Assembly: GCF_034262375.1 (NCBI RefSeq)
Contig: NZ_CP139558.1
Span: 3,720,001-3,784,000, forward strand
Length of the DNA: 64,000 bases
Origin: Mucilaginibacter sabulilitoris
Lineage (GTDB): Bacteria > Bacteroidota > Bacteroidia > Sphingobacteriales > Sphingobacteriaceae
Direction of reading: 5' to 3'
This document shows, one piece after another, positions 44,166-53,628 of this stretch; within the stretch, counting starts at the first letter, position 1; each line of letters starts with the position of its first letter. The notes under the pieces are model-generated. The model did not search any database and was not told where the DNA came from. It saw nothing but the letters and a program-made list of their open reading frames with translations. A program made the translations under genes and the position numbers.

Positions 44166-46589
44166 ATGAAAACCTGGTTTATCTGTAGTTGCTTAATGCT
44201 GATCAACACTACGCTTTTCGCACAAAAAGTACAGCTTCCTAATGGCTGGTTTCTATCGCCGGCGGGTAATTCTATACCGTTAAGCAGCGATTTGCCACTC
44301 AACATGGCGCTTGCCCCGGATGGTATTCATGCAGCAATAACTAATAACGGTAATGGACGGCCGACTATAGATCTGATCAATTTAAAACAAAAAAGAATAG
44401 TAACATCTATAAAAGTAAAAAATGCATGGTTGGGCCTTACCTTTAGTAAAAATTACCTGTATGCATCTGGCGGCAATGATGATATTATCATCAGGTATCA
44501 ATTTACAGGAGAAAACCTGATTAATAAAGATACACTTGTGCTGGGCAAGCCATGGCCTAAAAATAAAATAAGCCCCGCCGGCCTATGTATTGATGAACAA
44601 CATCAACGGCTGTATGTAGTGACCAAAGAGGACAATGCACTATATATATGCGATACAAAAACAATGAAGGTATTGAAAAAGGTCTCACTTTATGCTGAGG
44701 CCTATACCTGTATCCTCAACCCGGTAAAAAGGGAATTGTATATTTCTGCATGGGGCGGCAGCAAAATATGGATATATGATACGCAAAGAGATGTCCTGAA
44801 AGACTCGGTAAGTACAGGGAGCCACCCTACAGATATGGCTGTCAATGCTAAAGGCAAATGGCTGTATGTTGCCAATGCCAATTCAAATTCGGTATCTGTT
44901 ATCAATGTGACCTCACATCAGGTTGTTGAAACTCTTAATGCTGCTATATCTCCGGATGCGCCAATAGGTTCTACAACTAACAGTGTTGCATTATCAGCTG
45001 ATGGGAAAACACTTTACATTGCCAATGCCGACAATAATTATCTTGCAGTGTTTGATGTGTCAGATCCGGGCAACAGCCACTCCCTGGGGTTTATTCCGGT
45101 AGGATGGTATCCTACCTGTGTACGTGTACTTGGTAAAAGTATTTTAGTAGCTAACGGAAAAGGGATGTCTTCTGCCTCGAACGTAATTGGACCTGTTACC
45201 AATTTATCTCCATCCGACAGGAAATATAAAAAGAGTGATGATAAGGCAAAAACATCTAAAAGTGAGTTTAAATATGTCGGAAATATGTTTAATGGAACCT
45301 TGTCGGTAATCCCAGTTCCGGCCCCTGTAATATTAACTAAGTATACCAAACAGGTTTATGAGAATACGCCTTATTCTAAAGAGCGGGAACAGGGTACTTT
45401 GGGCGAAGCGGGTAATCCGGTTCCTATTAAAGTTGGTGACGTATCTCCAATTAAATACGTGTTTTATGTATTGAAAGAGAACCGTACTTACGATCAGGTT
45501 TTGGGTGATATGCCGCAAGGTAACGGAGATAGCAGCCTTTGTCTTTTTGGAAAGAAGATAACCCCGAATGGTCATAAATTGGCACAGGACTACGTGTTAC
45601 TGGATAATTTTTATGTTGATGCAGAGGTAAGCGCCGATGGCCACAACTGGTCGATGGCTGCCTACGCTACGGACTTTGTAGAAAAAAACTGGCCATCAAA
45701 TTATGCAGGCAGGGGAGGTAACTATGATTTTGACGGAAGCCGTCCTATTGCAAACCCGCCCAAAGGCTTTATATGGAATTACTGCCAGCGCGCCGGTGTT
45801 TCTTTCCGCAACTACGGCGAATTTATGGATACCGGAAAACCTACGCTCGGTTTGCTTAGGGAAGATGAGCATTACTGTAAGCCATATCCTGGCTGGAACC
45901 TGGATATTCAGGATATATACCGGGAAAAGGTTTTTGAACATGATTTCGATTCTTTGGTAGCAAAACAAAATGTCCCTCATTTTAATACTGTTTATCTGCC
46001 AAATGATCATACCAGCGGTTTATCAAAAGGTGCTTATAGCCCTGCAGCGCAGGTAGCGGATAATGACCTTGCGCTTGGGAGACTTGTTGAGCATATATCT
46101 CATAGCCCGATTTGGAAAGAATCTGTCATTTTTGTTTTAGAAGATGATGCCCAGGATGGTCCCGATCATGTAGATGCCCATCGCTCCGTTGCCTGGGTGA
46201 TAAGCCCGTTTGTTAAACGCCACAGCGTTAATCATACCATGTATTCCACTTCCGGAATGCTTCGTACTATCGAATTGATTCTGAGGCTTCCTCCAATGAG
46301 CCAGTATGACGCTGCGGCCACTCCCATGTGGAACTGCTTTCAGGCCACTCCCGATATTGCCGGGTATACTGCAGAGGCAGCCACCATAAATATTAACGAA
46401 CGAAACACGGCCTGGAATAATGAAGCCAAACAATCGGCATTGTTTAATTTTGCCAAAGCAGATGCCGCACCTGACCGGTTGCTAAATGAAGTGGTCTGGA
46501 AAGCAATAAAAGGCCCACAAAGCAAAATGCCAGAGCCAAGACGGAGTGCCTTTGTTAAAATATCTCCGGTTAAAGATGACGACGATTGA
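44166..46589 (+). CDS. YncE-type beta-propeller fused to a phosphoesterase (module 2)
   Basis: The ATG at 44166 gives the signal MKTWFICSCLMLINTTLFAQ and 807 residues, exactly the length of its paralogue at 18904-21327; a longer frame to 44088 only adds a charged leader. The propeller (about 25-400) has LYVVTKEDNALYICDTKT and LYVANANSNSVSVINVTS. The phosphoesterase domain has KENRTYDQVLGDMPQGNGD, FYVDAEVSADGHNWSMAAYA and FVLEDDAQDGPDHVDAHR, with the same metal-binding residues. It is last in the susC-susD-metallophosphoesterase operon. Confidence 0.9.
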   Translation: MKTWFICSCLMLINTTLFAQKVQLPNGWFLSPAGNSIPLSSDLPLNMALAPDGIHAAITNNGNGRPTIDLINLKQKRIVTSIKVKNAWLGLTFSKNYLYASGGNDDIIIRYQFTGENLINKDTLVLGKPWPKNKISPAGLCIDEQHQRLYVVTKEDNALYICDTKTMKVLKKVSLYAEAYTCILNPVKRELYISAWGGSKIWIYDTQRDVLKDSVSTGSHPTDMAVNAKGKWLYVANANSNSVSVINVTSHQVVETLNAAISPDAPIGSTTNSVALSADGKTLYIANADNNYLAVFDVSDPGNSHSLGFIPVGWYPTCVRVLGKSILVANGKGMSSASNVIGPVTNLSPSDRKYKKSDDKAKTSKSEFKYVGNMFNGTLSVIPVPAPVILTKYTKQVYENTPYSKEREQGTLGEAGNPVPIKVGDVSPIKYVFYVLKENRTYDQVLGDMPQGNGDSSLCLFGKKITPNGHKLAQDYVLLDNFYVDAEVSADGHNWSMAAYATDFVEKNWPSNYAGRGGNYDFDGSRPIANPPKGFIWNYCQRAGVSFRNYGEFMDTGKPTLGLLREDEHYCKPYPGWNLDIQDIYREKVFEHDFDSLVAKQNVPHFNTVYLPNDHTSGLSKGAYSPAAQVADNDLALGRLVEHISHSPIWKESVIFVLEDDAQDGPDHVDAHRSVAWVISPFVKRHSVNHTMYSTSGMLRTIELILRLPPMSQYDAAATPMWNCFQATPDIAGYTAEAATININERNTAWNNEAKQSALFNFAKADAAPDRLLNEVVWKAIKGPQSKMPEPRRSAFVKISPVKDDDD

Positions 46590-46630
46590 TCAGTTTGTAA
46601 TAGGCCCTAAATTTGTTCATTATTTAATCA

Positions 46631-47401
46631 TCAATCACCCAGCTCAATCCAAACCGGGCAGTGGTCGCTTGTTTTTTCCCAGCCCCGCACATGGCGATCA
46701 ACAGCTGCTGCAAGCAGGCGTTTATCCAGTTCAGGGCTTAACAGAAAATGATCAATACGTAAACCTGCATCGCGGCCATAAGCATTGCGGAAATAATCAT
46801 AAAAAGTATAGATCTTTTCTTCGGGATAAAGCTTTCGGATTGCGTCAGTCCAGCCCTGGTCTACCAGGGTTTTAAAAGCAAGTCGGGTTTCGGGCCTGAA
46901 AAGCGCGTCATCAAGCCAGCGCTCAGGTTTATATACATCCAGTTCAGTAGGCATCACATTATAATCACCGGTTAAAACCACCGGCATGCCATGCGCAAGC
47001 AAGCCAGAGGCGTGCGACTTTAAGCGTTCAAACCAGGCCAGCTTATAATCAAATTTTGGCCCGGGGGCAGGGTTGCCATTGGGCAGATACAAACATCCGA
47101 TCACAATATCACCAACCATCGCCTCAATGTAGCGGCTGTGGCTGTCATCAGGATCGCCGGGTAAGCCCCGGCGGAGTTCCCGGATGTCTGCTTTTGCTAA
47201 AATAGCCACTCCGTTCCAGCTTTTTTGCCCATGCCAGATAGCCTGGTAACCCGCATCCCGGATGGCTTGTTCGGGGAACTTTTCATCCGGGGCTTTCAAT
47301 TCTTGCAGGCAAACAACATCCGGTGATGTTTCTTGTAACCAGCGGAGCAGGACGGGGAGGCGCCCATTGACACCGTTGACGTTATAGGTGGCTATTTTCA
47401 T
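46631..47401 (-). CDS. xth: Exodeoxyribonuclease III family enzyme
   Basis: The 256-residue enzyme has the exonuclease III/AP endonuclease motifs: MKIATYNVNGVNGRL, VVCLQELKAPDEKFP with the metal-binding Glu, LTGDYNVMPTELDVY, LRIDHFLLSPEL and the closing SDHCPVWIEL. It cuts at abasic sites and trims 3' ends during DNA repair. It is convergent with the phosphoesterase gene (41-base gap, no hairpin) and divergent from the next gene. Confidence 0.95.
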   Translation of the reverse strand: MKIATYNVNGVNGRLPVLLRWLQETSPDVVCLQELKAPDEKFPEQAIRDAGYQAIWHGQKSWNGVAILAKADIRELRRGLPGDPDDSHSRYIEAMVGDIVIGCLYLPNGNPAPGPKFDYKLAWFERLKSHASGLLAHGMPVVLTGDYNVMPTELDVYKPERWLDDALFRPETRLAFKTLVDQGWTDAIRKLYPEEKIYTFYDYFRNAYGRDAGLRIDHFLLSPELDKRLLAAAVDRHVRGWEKTSDHCPVWIELGD

Positions 47402-47565
47402 ATCTTTAAAAATGATAATTGTTCAGAGATTATTTACTTTTTGTCAGGAAAGTTTTTTTATCGGGTGTTCATTTCTTAATCTAAATTAAGTTGAACTGCG
47501 GGAAAAAGCAACAGATTTGTATCAACAACATTAACCACACACTATTTCAAATTTCTTAACCTTTA

Positions 47566-48399
47566 ATGATTAAAAAGATGAGCGCAATCAAAGTAAAAGA
47601 CGGAACCGAAATTTATTACAAGGACTGGGGAACAGGACAACCCCTTTTTTTTCATCATGGCTGGCCATTATCCGGCGATGACTGGGACAACCAGATGATG
47701 TTTTTCCTGAAACGGGGATACCGGGTGATTGCCCATGATCGCCGTGGACATGGCAGGTCAAGTCAGGTTTCAGGTGGACATGACATGGATACCTACGCAG
47801 CCGATGTGGCAGCGGTGACAGAGGCGCTTGATTTGAAAGATGCCATACATATTGGCCACTCAACAGGCGGCGGCGAAGCCATACATTATGCGGCTAATTT
47901 AGGGAAAGGCCGGGTAGCCAAAGTTGTGCTCATCAGCGCGGTTACGCCACTGATGGTTCAAACTGAAAATAATCCGGATGGTGTTCCAATGGCCATATTT
48001 GATGAAATACGTGAGGGTACCGCATTTAACAGGGCCCAATACTTTGCGGATTTTACAATCCCGTTTTATGGTTATAACCGTGAAGGAGCTAAAATATCGC
48101 AGGGCATCCGGGATAATTGGTGGCGCCAGGGTATGATGGGCAGTGTTAAAGCGCATCATGACGGTGTTAAAGCCTTCTCCGAAACGGATTTTACAGAAGA
48201 CCTTAAAAGTGTGGATATTCCGGTGCTCGTGCTGCATGGCGAAGACGATCAGATCGTTCCATTTCCTATTTCGGGAGCAAAAGCAATAAAGCTATTGAAA
48301 AATGGAAAACTGATCTCTTATCCGGGGTTTCCGCATGGCATGCCGGCTACAGAAGCAGCGACCATCAATAGGGATCTTTTGGCGTTTATTCAATCCTAA
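47566..48399 (+). CDS. Alpha/beta hydrolase, cofactor-free haloperoxidase type
   Basis: The 277-residue enzyme has the oxyanion FFHHGWPLSGDDWDNQ, the nucleophile elbow HIGHSTGGGEAIHYAA, an acid in LVLHGEDDQIVPF and the histidine of YPGFPHGMPAT. GHSTGGGE is typical of non-heme chloroperoxidases, which are esterases with perhydrolase activity. The ATG at 47578 (MSAIKVKDGTEIYYKD) is as likely a start as 47566. No signal peptide is present. A terminator follows. Confidence 0.9.
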   Translation: MIKKMSAIKVKDGTEIYYKDWGTGQPLFFHHGWPLSGDDWDNQMMFFLKRGYRVIAHDRRGHGRSSQVSGGHDMDTYAADVAAVTEALDLKDAIHIGHSTGGGEAIHYAANLGKGRVAKVVLISAVTPLMVQTENNPDGVPMAIFDEIREGTAFNRAQYFADFTIPFYGYNREGAKISQGIRDNWWRQGMMGSVKAHHDGVKAFSETDFTEDLKSVDIPVLVLHGEDDQIVPFPISGAKAIKLLKNGKLISYPGFPHGMPATEAATINRDLLAFIQS

Positions 48400-48447
48400 G
48401 GATTTCAACCATTAATTACCCGCGAAAACCGGGGATAATTACGATAC

Positions 48448-48484
48448 AAAAAAGCTGTCATCTATAGAATTGACAGCTTTTTTT
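48448..48484 (+). terminator. Terminator of the hydrolase gene
   Basis: AAAAAAGCTGTCA (48448-48460) and TGACAGCTTTTTT (48471-48483) form a 13-pair stem with a 10-base loop and a U-run. Being symmetrical, it may also serve the convergent gene that ends at 48528. Confidence 0.9.
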
Positions 48485-48527
48485 GTGGCCCTCTTCAGAA
48501 AAAACATTACAATAAAGTTTACAATTT

Positions 48528-50147
48528 TTAACTGACGGCTCTGTTATCAATAAATTTAATATCCATGATTTTCTGCTCAAAAACATCTGCGGGAACCAAG
48601 GCTCTTGATTTAATTCGTATTTGATAGGTGTATACCGTGCTCACGCTGTAATCCAATATTTTAGCAATTACTTCCAAATCATTTATCCCCAGCCGCATCA
48701 ATGCAAATATCCGGAGCGTTGCATTCATAGTTTCACCCGATTTTGGCCAAATTTGATCTTCTTTTTTGAGCAGTTCATTAAAAACTGCAATGAAATTGGG
48801 GAACATTGTTAAAAAAACAGTATCAAGGGTGTTGTATAACTGTCCCTTTTCTTGTTCTATGTGAACATCATTTAGCACCGCATTTACATCATCATATTTC
48901 CCGAGTTTAATATTGCGTTGCGTTCTGCGTTTTAATTTTTCGAGTGTTCCTATGTATGAAGAACACGTTTTAAAGAACAACCCGATAAGTTCCTCCTTTA
49001 TTTTCGAAGACTCCCAAAGTTTTTCATTTACGTTTTCCAGTTCGATATTTTTTTCCGTGATCTCCTGTTCATTGGCTTTGATCCGCAATAACTGTCTCCT
49101 ATAAATCACCAGCAGGAAAAACAATACAACTGCGACAATCACAAACATCAGAAACCCGATCAGGAGCTTGTCTTTTTCATGTTGTTTCTCGTCAATTAAC
49201 TTACTTGCAACAATCGGCAAAATCGACTCGATTTGCACGGCGCGGTTTCTTGCGCCATAAAACTTGGCATTTTTTGCTGCCTCCTGCATAAAAATGTAAG
49301 CATCAGCCGTCTTGTTCAGTTTAAACAACTCCTGGCCGAGTAAAAATACAGCCAGGGTTTCTTTGGTAGAGGAGCGAATGTCATTGATGGCCGCAAGTGC
49401 AAGAAAAAGGATTTTGTTATCGTCGGTATAGGCATAACTGATGCGGGTGGCAACCATAGCGACAGTATGTTCAGGCATGCGACGCTGAATAATTAAGTTA
49501 TAGAAAAACTGCGGTGTCAGCTTCTTGTTTTTCATCGAATCAGGAAGAAAAGCCAGGTTAATGGTTTTTTCGAAATCATTTGAAGGCGTCGCGATTTCAG
49601 CATTTTTAAAATCATCTACCGACTGTTTGTAGTATAATCTTGAAAAATAAGCGTCGTTGTCATAGTCACCTATCCCTGCATTTAGGCGTGCACATAATAC
49701 CAGGTAATCGGTTTTAAGTGCCCTGGATAAGCCACTGGTGTCAATTTTTTCTGTTACGTCAAAGGCTTCCTTATAAAAACCCGAATTTAATAAGGTAACC
49801 CCCAGCAGGATCTTGCTCTTAATCAGGTTTTCCTTTTTTTTAAATTTCACACAGAGATCAATCATCTTTTTGACATATACAAACGCCGAATCAAATTTGA
49901 AGGAGTGGTATTCGTCGGAAATTTTAGAATATAGGTTATACTGGGCATCAAAGTTTGTATTGTCGGTATGAAGTAAACAACGCTGTAACAGCCTTATTCT
50001 TTTTTCTTTGCTACGATTGTGAAAGCTTTCTCTGGTCAGCTCATTTTTTAAAACTTTTAAAAGACTATCTGATCTTGTGTCTTGCGAATAGCCACAAAAA
50101 TTTGCAAACAAAAAAAAGCTAATAAAAAGTATTGTAGTTTTCATCAT
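48528..50147 (-). CDS. DUF6377-type membrane regulator (copy A)
   Basis: The 539-residue protein has a signal peptide ending NFCGYSQ, a helical TPR-like periplasmic part (about 25-315), one membrane helix (about 327-349), a coiled coil (about 355-390) and a cytoplasmic tail. That tail ends in a helix-turn-helix: LRIFALMRLGINDLEVIAKI and LDYSVSTVYTYQIRIKSRAL. The layout matches the DUF6377 family of Bacteroidota, presumed one-component regulators of nearby susCD genes. It is divergent from the third susC gene. A paralogue with the same layout lies at 59436-61052. Confidence 0.85.
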   Translation of the reverse strand: MMKTTILFISFFLFANFCGYSQDTRSDSLLKVLKNELTRESFHNRSKEKRIRLLQRCLLHTDNTNFDAQYNLYSKISDEYHSFKFDSAFVYVKKMIDLCVKFKKKENLIKSKILLGVTLLNSGFYKEAFDVTEKIDTSGLSRALKTDYLVLCARLNAGIGDYDNDAYFSRLYYKQSVDDFKNAEIATPSNDFEKTINLAFLPDSMKNKKLTPQFFYNLIIQRRMPEHTVAMVATRISYAYTDDNKILFLALAAINDIRSSTKETLAVFLLGQELFKLNKTADAYIFMQEAAKNAKFYGARNRAVQIESILPIVASKLIDEKQHEKDKLLIGFLMFVIVAVVLFFLLVIYRRQLLRIKANEQEITEKNIELENVNEKLWESSKIKEELIGLFFKTCSSYIGTLEKLKRRTQRNIKLGKYDDVNAVLNDVHIEQEKGQLYNTLDTVFLTMFPNFIAVFNELLKKEDQIWPKSGETMNATLRIFALMRLGINDLEVIAKILDYSVSTVYTYQIRIKSRALVPADVFEQKIMDIKFIDNRAVS

Positions 50148-50604
50148 AGATCAGTCTCTTGAGTTTCGGTTACCCATGAATTTTGAAAAAGTATCGGGTA
50201 ATGTTTGACCATTTTGTACCCGCCGAATTTAATTCAATCAATCGGAAGAACCACCATTGTAATTTCTTATTAGAAGGTGGCGCTATGCCAAAAAAATTAA
50301 TAAATAACTAAACGTCTCCAACATTTCAAATGCGAAACGGGCAATCAGTGCAACTGAAAATACCTGTATTTTCTTAGATTTTAAGGCTTGATTTAAAATG
50401 TATATAACTCAATATCAATTATGTATGTCTGTATATTTTTAGATTTTATGCCTCTGTGAACATGCTTGTAGAATAACCAGCGCAAATCATGTTTTACTTT
50501 GACTTGCCAATTAAATGCGCCACAATGATGCCGGTATTACTAACAACCGGCTGCAGCGATGAATGGTAAATGACTGTGTTTATAAACCAATTAACCAAAC
50601 AATT
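50148..50604. other. Divergent control region between DUF6377 copy A and susC
   Basis: These 457 bases hold no credible gene. They contain a 24-base imperfect direct repeat (listed separately) and a short GCCGG/CCGGC hairpin at 50530-50551 in the susC leader. A full promoter match was not found. Confidence 0.55.
50364..50452 (+). repeat. 24-base direct repeat, candidate regulator sites
   Basis: Copies at 50364-50387 and 50429-50452 match at 20 of 24 bases and share CTGTAT and TTAGATTTTA. They are 65 bases apart, about six helical turns, so would lie on one face of DNA. A related TTAGATTTT lies at 61140-61148 before the other susC that follows a DUF6377 gene. Confidence 0.45.
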
Positions 50605-53600
50605 ATGCAAGTAAAAATTTTACGATTGTTAAGTTGCTTTGCCTTGTTATGTCTTTTTGTGCTGCCTGCTATGGCGCAAAATAAAACAGTTACAGGTAAA
50701 GTAACAGACTTAGAAACCGGCTTACCGCTACCAAGTGTAACCGTTTCTGTTAAAGGATCAACTATCGGTACCAATACCGATGCTAATGGCAATTTTAAAC
50801 TCTCTGTTCCAGGGTCGGTTAATACCCTGGTAGTTTCTTTTATTGGCTATAAACGCCAGGAAGTAGGGGTTACAGATGGTGCAGTTTTAAGTATAAAGCT
50901 GGAAACGGATCAGAAAACGCTGAAGGAAGTGGTTGTGGTAAGCGTTGGCTACGGAACCCTTGATAAAAAGGAGGTTTCCAGCGCTATTTCACACGTATCT
51001 TCCAAAGATCTGCTTTCCGTTGGCAGTAATAGCCCCTTAATGTCTTTACAGGGTAAGGTGCCTGGGCTTACAATTTCCAATACTGCCGCTGCCGATCCAA
51101 ATTCGACCCCCACCGTTCAGTTGCGAGGGGTTTCATCCCGTAATGCAGGTTTGGGGCCTTTGTATGTTATTAATGGTGTGCCTGGCGGTAATATCGATAA
51201 CATCAATCAAAACGATATTGAATCAATTGATGTGCTGAAAGGTGGCGCGGCTTCGGCCATTTATGGTACCCGGGGCAGTAACGGTGTTATTATTATTACT
51301 ACAAAAAAGGGAACATCCCAATCGCGTTTATTTTATGATGGCTATACCAGTTTTGATTATATCACCAATAAACTACAGGTGCTTTCAAAAGATGATTTCA
51401 TCAAAAATAGGGTTGATAATAAACAGGGCCAGGATTATGGAGGGAATACCGATTGGTTAAAGTCGGTCAGTAATTCACCCTCATTTGGTCAAAAACACAC
51501 GCTTCAGTTTTCAGGAGGCTCGGGTAAAACCAACTTTTTTGCATCAGCCGATTACAGGAATGCCGACGGGATTGATCTCCGGGCCAATAAAAAAGAATAT
51601 GGTGCCCGGGTTAATGTGAATCATACCTCGGCAGATAATATTTTTTCTGTAAGCCTGAATGTTGCCCCGCGGTATGCAAATACCAATACTGCCGATTATA
51701 GTGGGTTTAATAATGCATTAACGCTTAACCCCACGCTGCCTATCTACAATAGCACAGGACAGTACAACTTTATAAATACCGGTTTTTTTTCCAATAACCC
51801 GGTAGAAAATGCCAAAATGATCCAGGCACAACAAGAGATCAAAGAACTGGACATGAATGGTACTTTTAAAGTGAATATTTTAAAAAACTTAAATACTGCT
51901 GTTACCGTTTCGGAAGTAAGTTCTTCATTTAAAAACCTCAACTTCAGTCCCTCCACGCTTAGTACCATTTTACATTCAAACCCTGTTAACAAAACAAATT
52001 ATGCTTCGCAGGAGCAAGTTGAAAATGATGTAAAGAACGTGGAATGGACGGGTAACTATTTTGCAACTTTTGGTAAGCATGACATCAAGCTACTGGCCGG
52101 ATATTCATACGCATTATATGATTATCAACAGTTTAAGGCCAGTAATTATGACTTCCCATTCGACTCTTTTCTGTGGAATAACCTGGGTTCAGGAGCGTAT
52201 AATGGTGGTGATAAAGGTAATGGGCAAAATGCCGTTGGTTCAACCAGGAACGGCTCTACGCTGATAGCTTTTTTTGGCAGGGTAAACTATGTTTATGATA
52301 ACAAATATATTGTAACTGCCAGTTTAAGGCGCGAGGGTTCATCAAAATTCGGTCCCAATAATAAATGGGGAAATTTCCCGGCTGCATCGGCTGCCTGGAG
52401 AATTTCTGATGAAGAGTTTTTGAAAAATAAAATATCATGGCTTAATGACCTCAAGTTAAGGGCAGATTATGGAGTAACCGGTAACCAAGATTTCGGAAGC
52501 TACCAATCGTTGCTTTTATATGGAGGATACGGTTACTTCCCGTTTGATGGCACCACTTACCAGGTATTTGGACCGTCGCAGAATATCAACCCCAATTTAA
52601 GATGGGAAAAAGCCATCAACTTTAATGTGGGGCTTGATTTTGAGCTGTTTAACAGCCGGCTCTCGGGATCTTTGAATTATTATATCCGTACCAATAAAGA
52701 TTTGTTGGGTAGCTATAACGTGCCTGTGCCGCCAAACCCTCAGTCACAAACCTATGCAAACGTAGGTACTTTAAAAAACTCAGGTATCGAAATACAATTG
52801 AACGCGAGTGCCGTAAATGGCCCGAAATTTAAATATGACATTTCTTTCGCTGCTGCACTCAATAATAATAAGTTTGTTTCGTTCTCCAATGATATTTATA
52901 AAGGTGCCCCATACCTGGATATAATAGGATTACCAGCGCCTGGCAGCCCCGGTAACATTCAACGTATTCAGGAAGGCGAAAGGATAGGGGAATTCTACGG
53001 TCTTAAATCTGCCGGGGTTGATGATAAGGGAACACTGTTGGTTTATAAAAAAGACGGAAGTATAGTAACTGCCAATAATGCCAGTAATGATGATAAGCAA
53101 TTTATAGGCAACGGCCTGCCCAAATGGACCGCTTCTCTGGGCAATACCTTTAGCTATGAAAACTGGGATCTGGGTATATTTCTCCGCGGCAATTTTGGCT
53201 ATAAAATTTTCAATATGCCCGCTTTTTATTTAGGTACACCAGCTACTCAGGCTGATATCAATGTGCTTACCTCGGCATATAACAGCAGCAGTAAATATTC
53301 TAAACTTACCAATCCTTCCACAGCTTCCATCGCATCTGATTATTTTCTTGAACCGGGTTCGTTTGTGAAAATTGATAACGTCTCATTAGGATATTCGCAC
53401 CAGATTGCATCCAAGTACATCCATCGTTTCAGAGTATACGCCACGGGCAGAAACCTGCACACCTTCACTAAATATACCGGCGGCGATCCCGACCTCATAT
53501 CTGTGAACGGATTAAGGCCCGGTATAAATACAAATTCTGATGGAAACGGCACGTTGAATTATTATCCATCTACTCTTCAACTGCTGTTAGGTGTTCAGGT

Positions 53601-53610
53601 AACTTTTTAA
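50605..53610 (+). CDS. SusC/RagA TonB-dependent receptor (third locus)
   Basis: The ATG at 50605 gives the signal MQVKILRLLSCFALLCLFVL and 1001 residues; a frame open to 50563 adds only a poor leader. A carboxypeptidase-like sandwich (VTGKVTDLETGLPLPSVTVS), a plug with KEVVVVSVGYGTLDKKEVSS and DVLKGGAASAIYGTRGSNGV, and a barrel follow. There is no STN domain. It is of a different branch from modules 1 and 2. It pairs with the SusD 18 bases downstream. DUF6377 copy A is the likely controller. Substrate unknown. Confidence 0.94.
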   Translation: MQVKILRLLSCFALLCLFVLPAMAQNKTVTGKVTDLETGLPLPSVTVSVKGSTIGTNTDANGNFKLSVPGSVNTLVVSFIGYKRQEVGVTDGAVLSIKLETDQKTLKEVVVVSVGYGTLDKKEVSSAISHVSSKDLLSVGSNSPLMSLQGKVPGLTISNTAAADPNSTPTVQLRGVSSRNAGLGPLYVINGVPGGNIDNINQNDIESIDVLKGGAASAIYGTRGSNGVIIITTKKGTSQSRLFYDGYTSFDYITNKLQVLSKDDFIKNRVDNKQGQDYGGNTDWLKSVSNSPSFGQKHTLQFSGGSGKTNFFASADYRNADGIDLRANKKEYGARVNVNHTSADNIFSVSLNVAPRYANTNTADYSGFNNALTLNPTLPIYNSTGQYNFINTGFFSNNPVENAKMIQAQQEIKELDMNGTFKVNILKNLNTAVTVSEVSSSFKNLNFSPSTLSTILHSNPVNKTNYASQEQVENDVKNVEWTGNYFATFGKHDIKLLAGYSYALYDYQQFKASNYDFPFDSFLWNNLGSGAYNGGDKGNGQNAVGSTRNGSTLIAFFGRVNYVYDNKYIVTASLRREGSSKFGPNNKWGNFPAASAAWRISDEEFLKNKISWLNDLKLRADYGVTGNQDFGSYQSLLLYGGYGYFPFDGTTYQVFGPSQNINPNLRWEKAINFNVGLDFELFNSRLSGSLNYYIRTNKDLLGSYNVPVPPNPQSQTYANVGTLKNSGIEIQLNASAVNGPKFKYDISFAAALNNNKFVSFSNDIYKGAPYLDIIGLPAPGSPGNIQRIQEGERIGEFYGLKSAGVDDKGTLLVYKKDGSIVTANNASNDDKQFIGNGLPKWTASLGNTFSYENWDLGIFLRGNFGYKIFNMPAFYLGTPATQADINVLTSAYNSSSKYSKLTNPSTASIASDYFLEPGSFVKIDNVSLGYSHQIASKYIHRFRVYATGRNLHTFTKYTGGDPDLISVNGLRPGINTNSDGNGTLNYYPSTLQLLLGVQVTF

Positions 53611-53628
53611 CCTTTAATTTTTGTAAAG

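Noticed and set aside
50281..50460. A + strand small RNA in the DUF6377-susC gap
   Set aside because: No terminator hairpin with a U-run and no promoter was found; only the direct repeat is supported.
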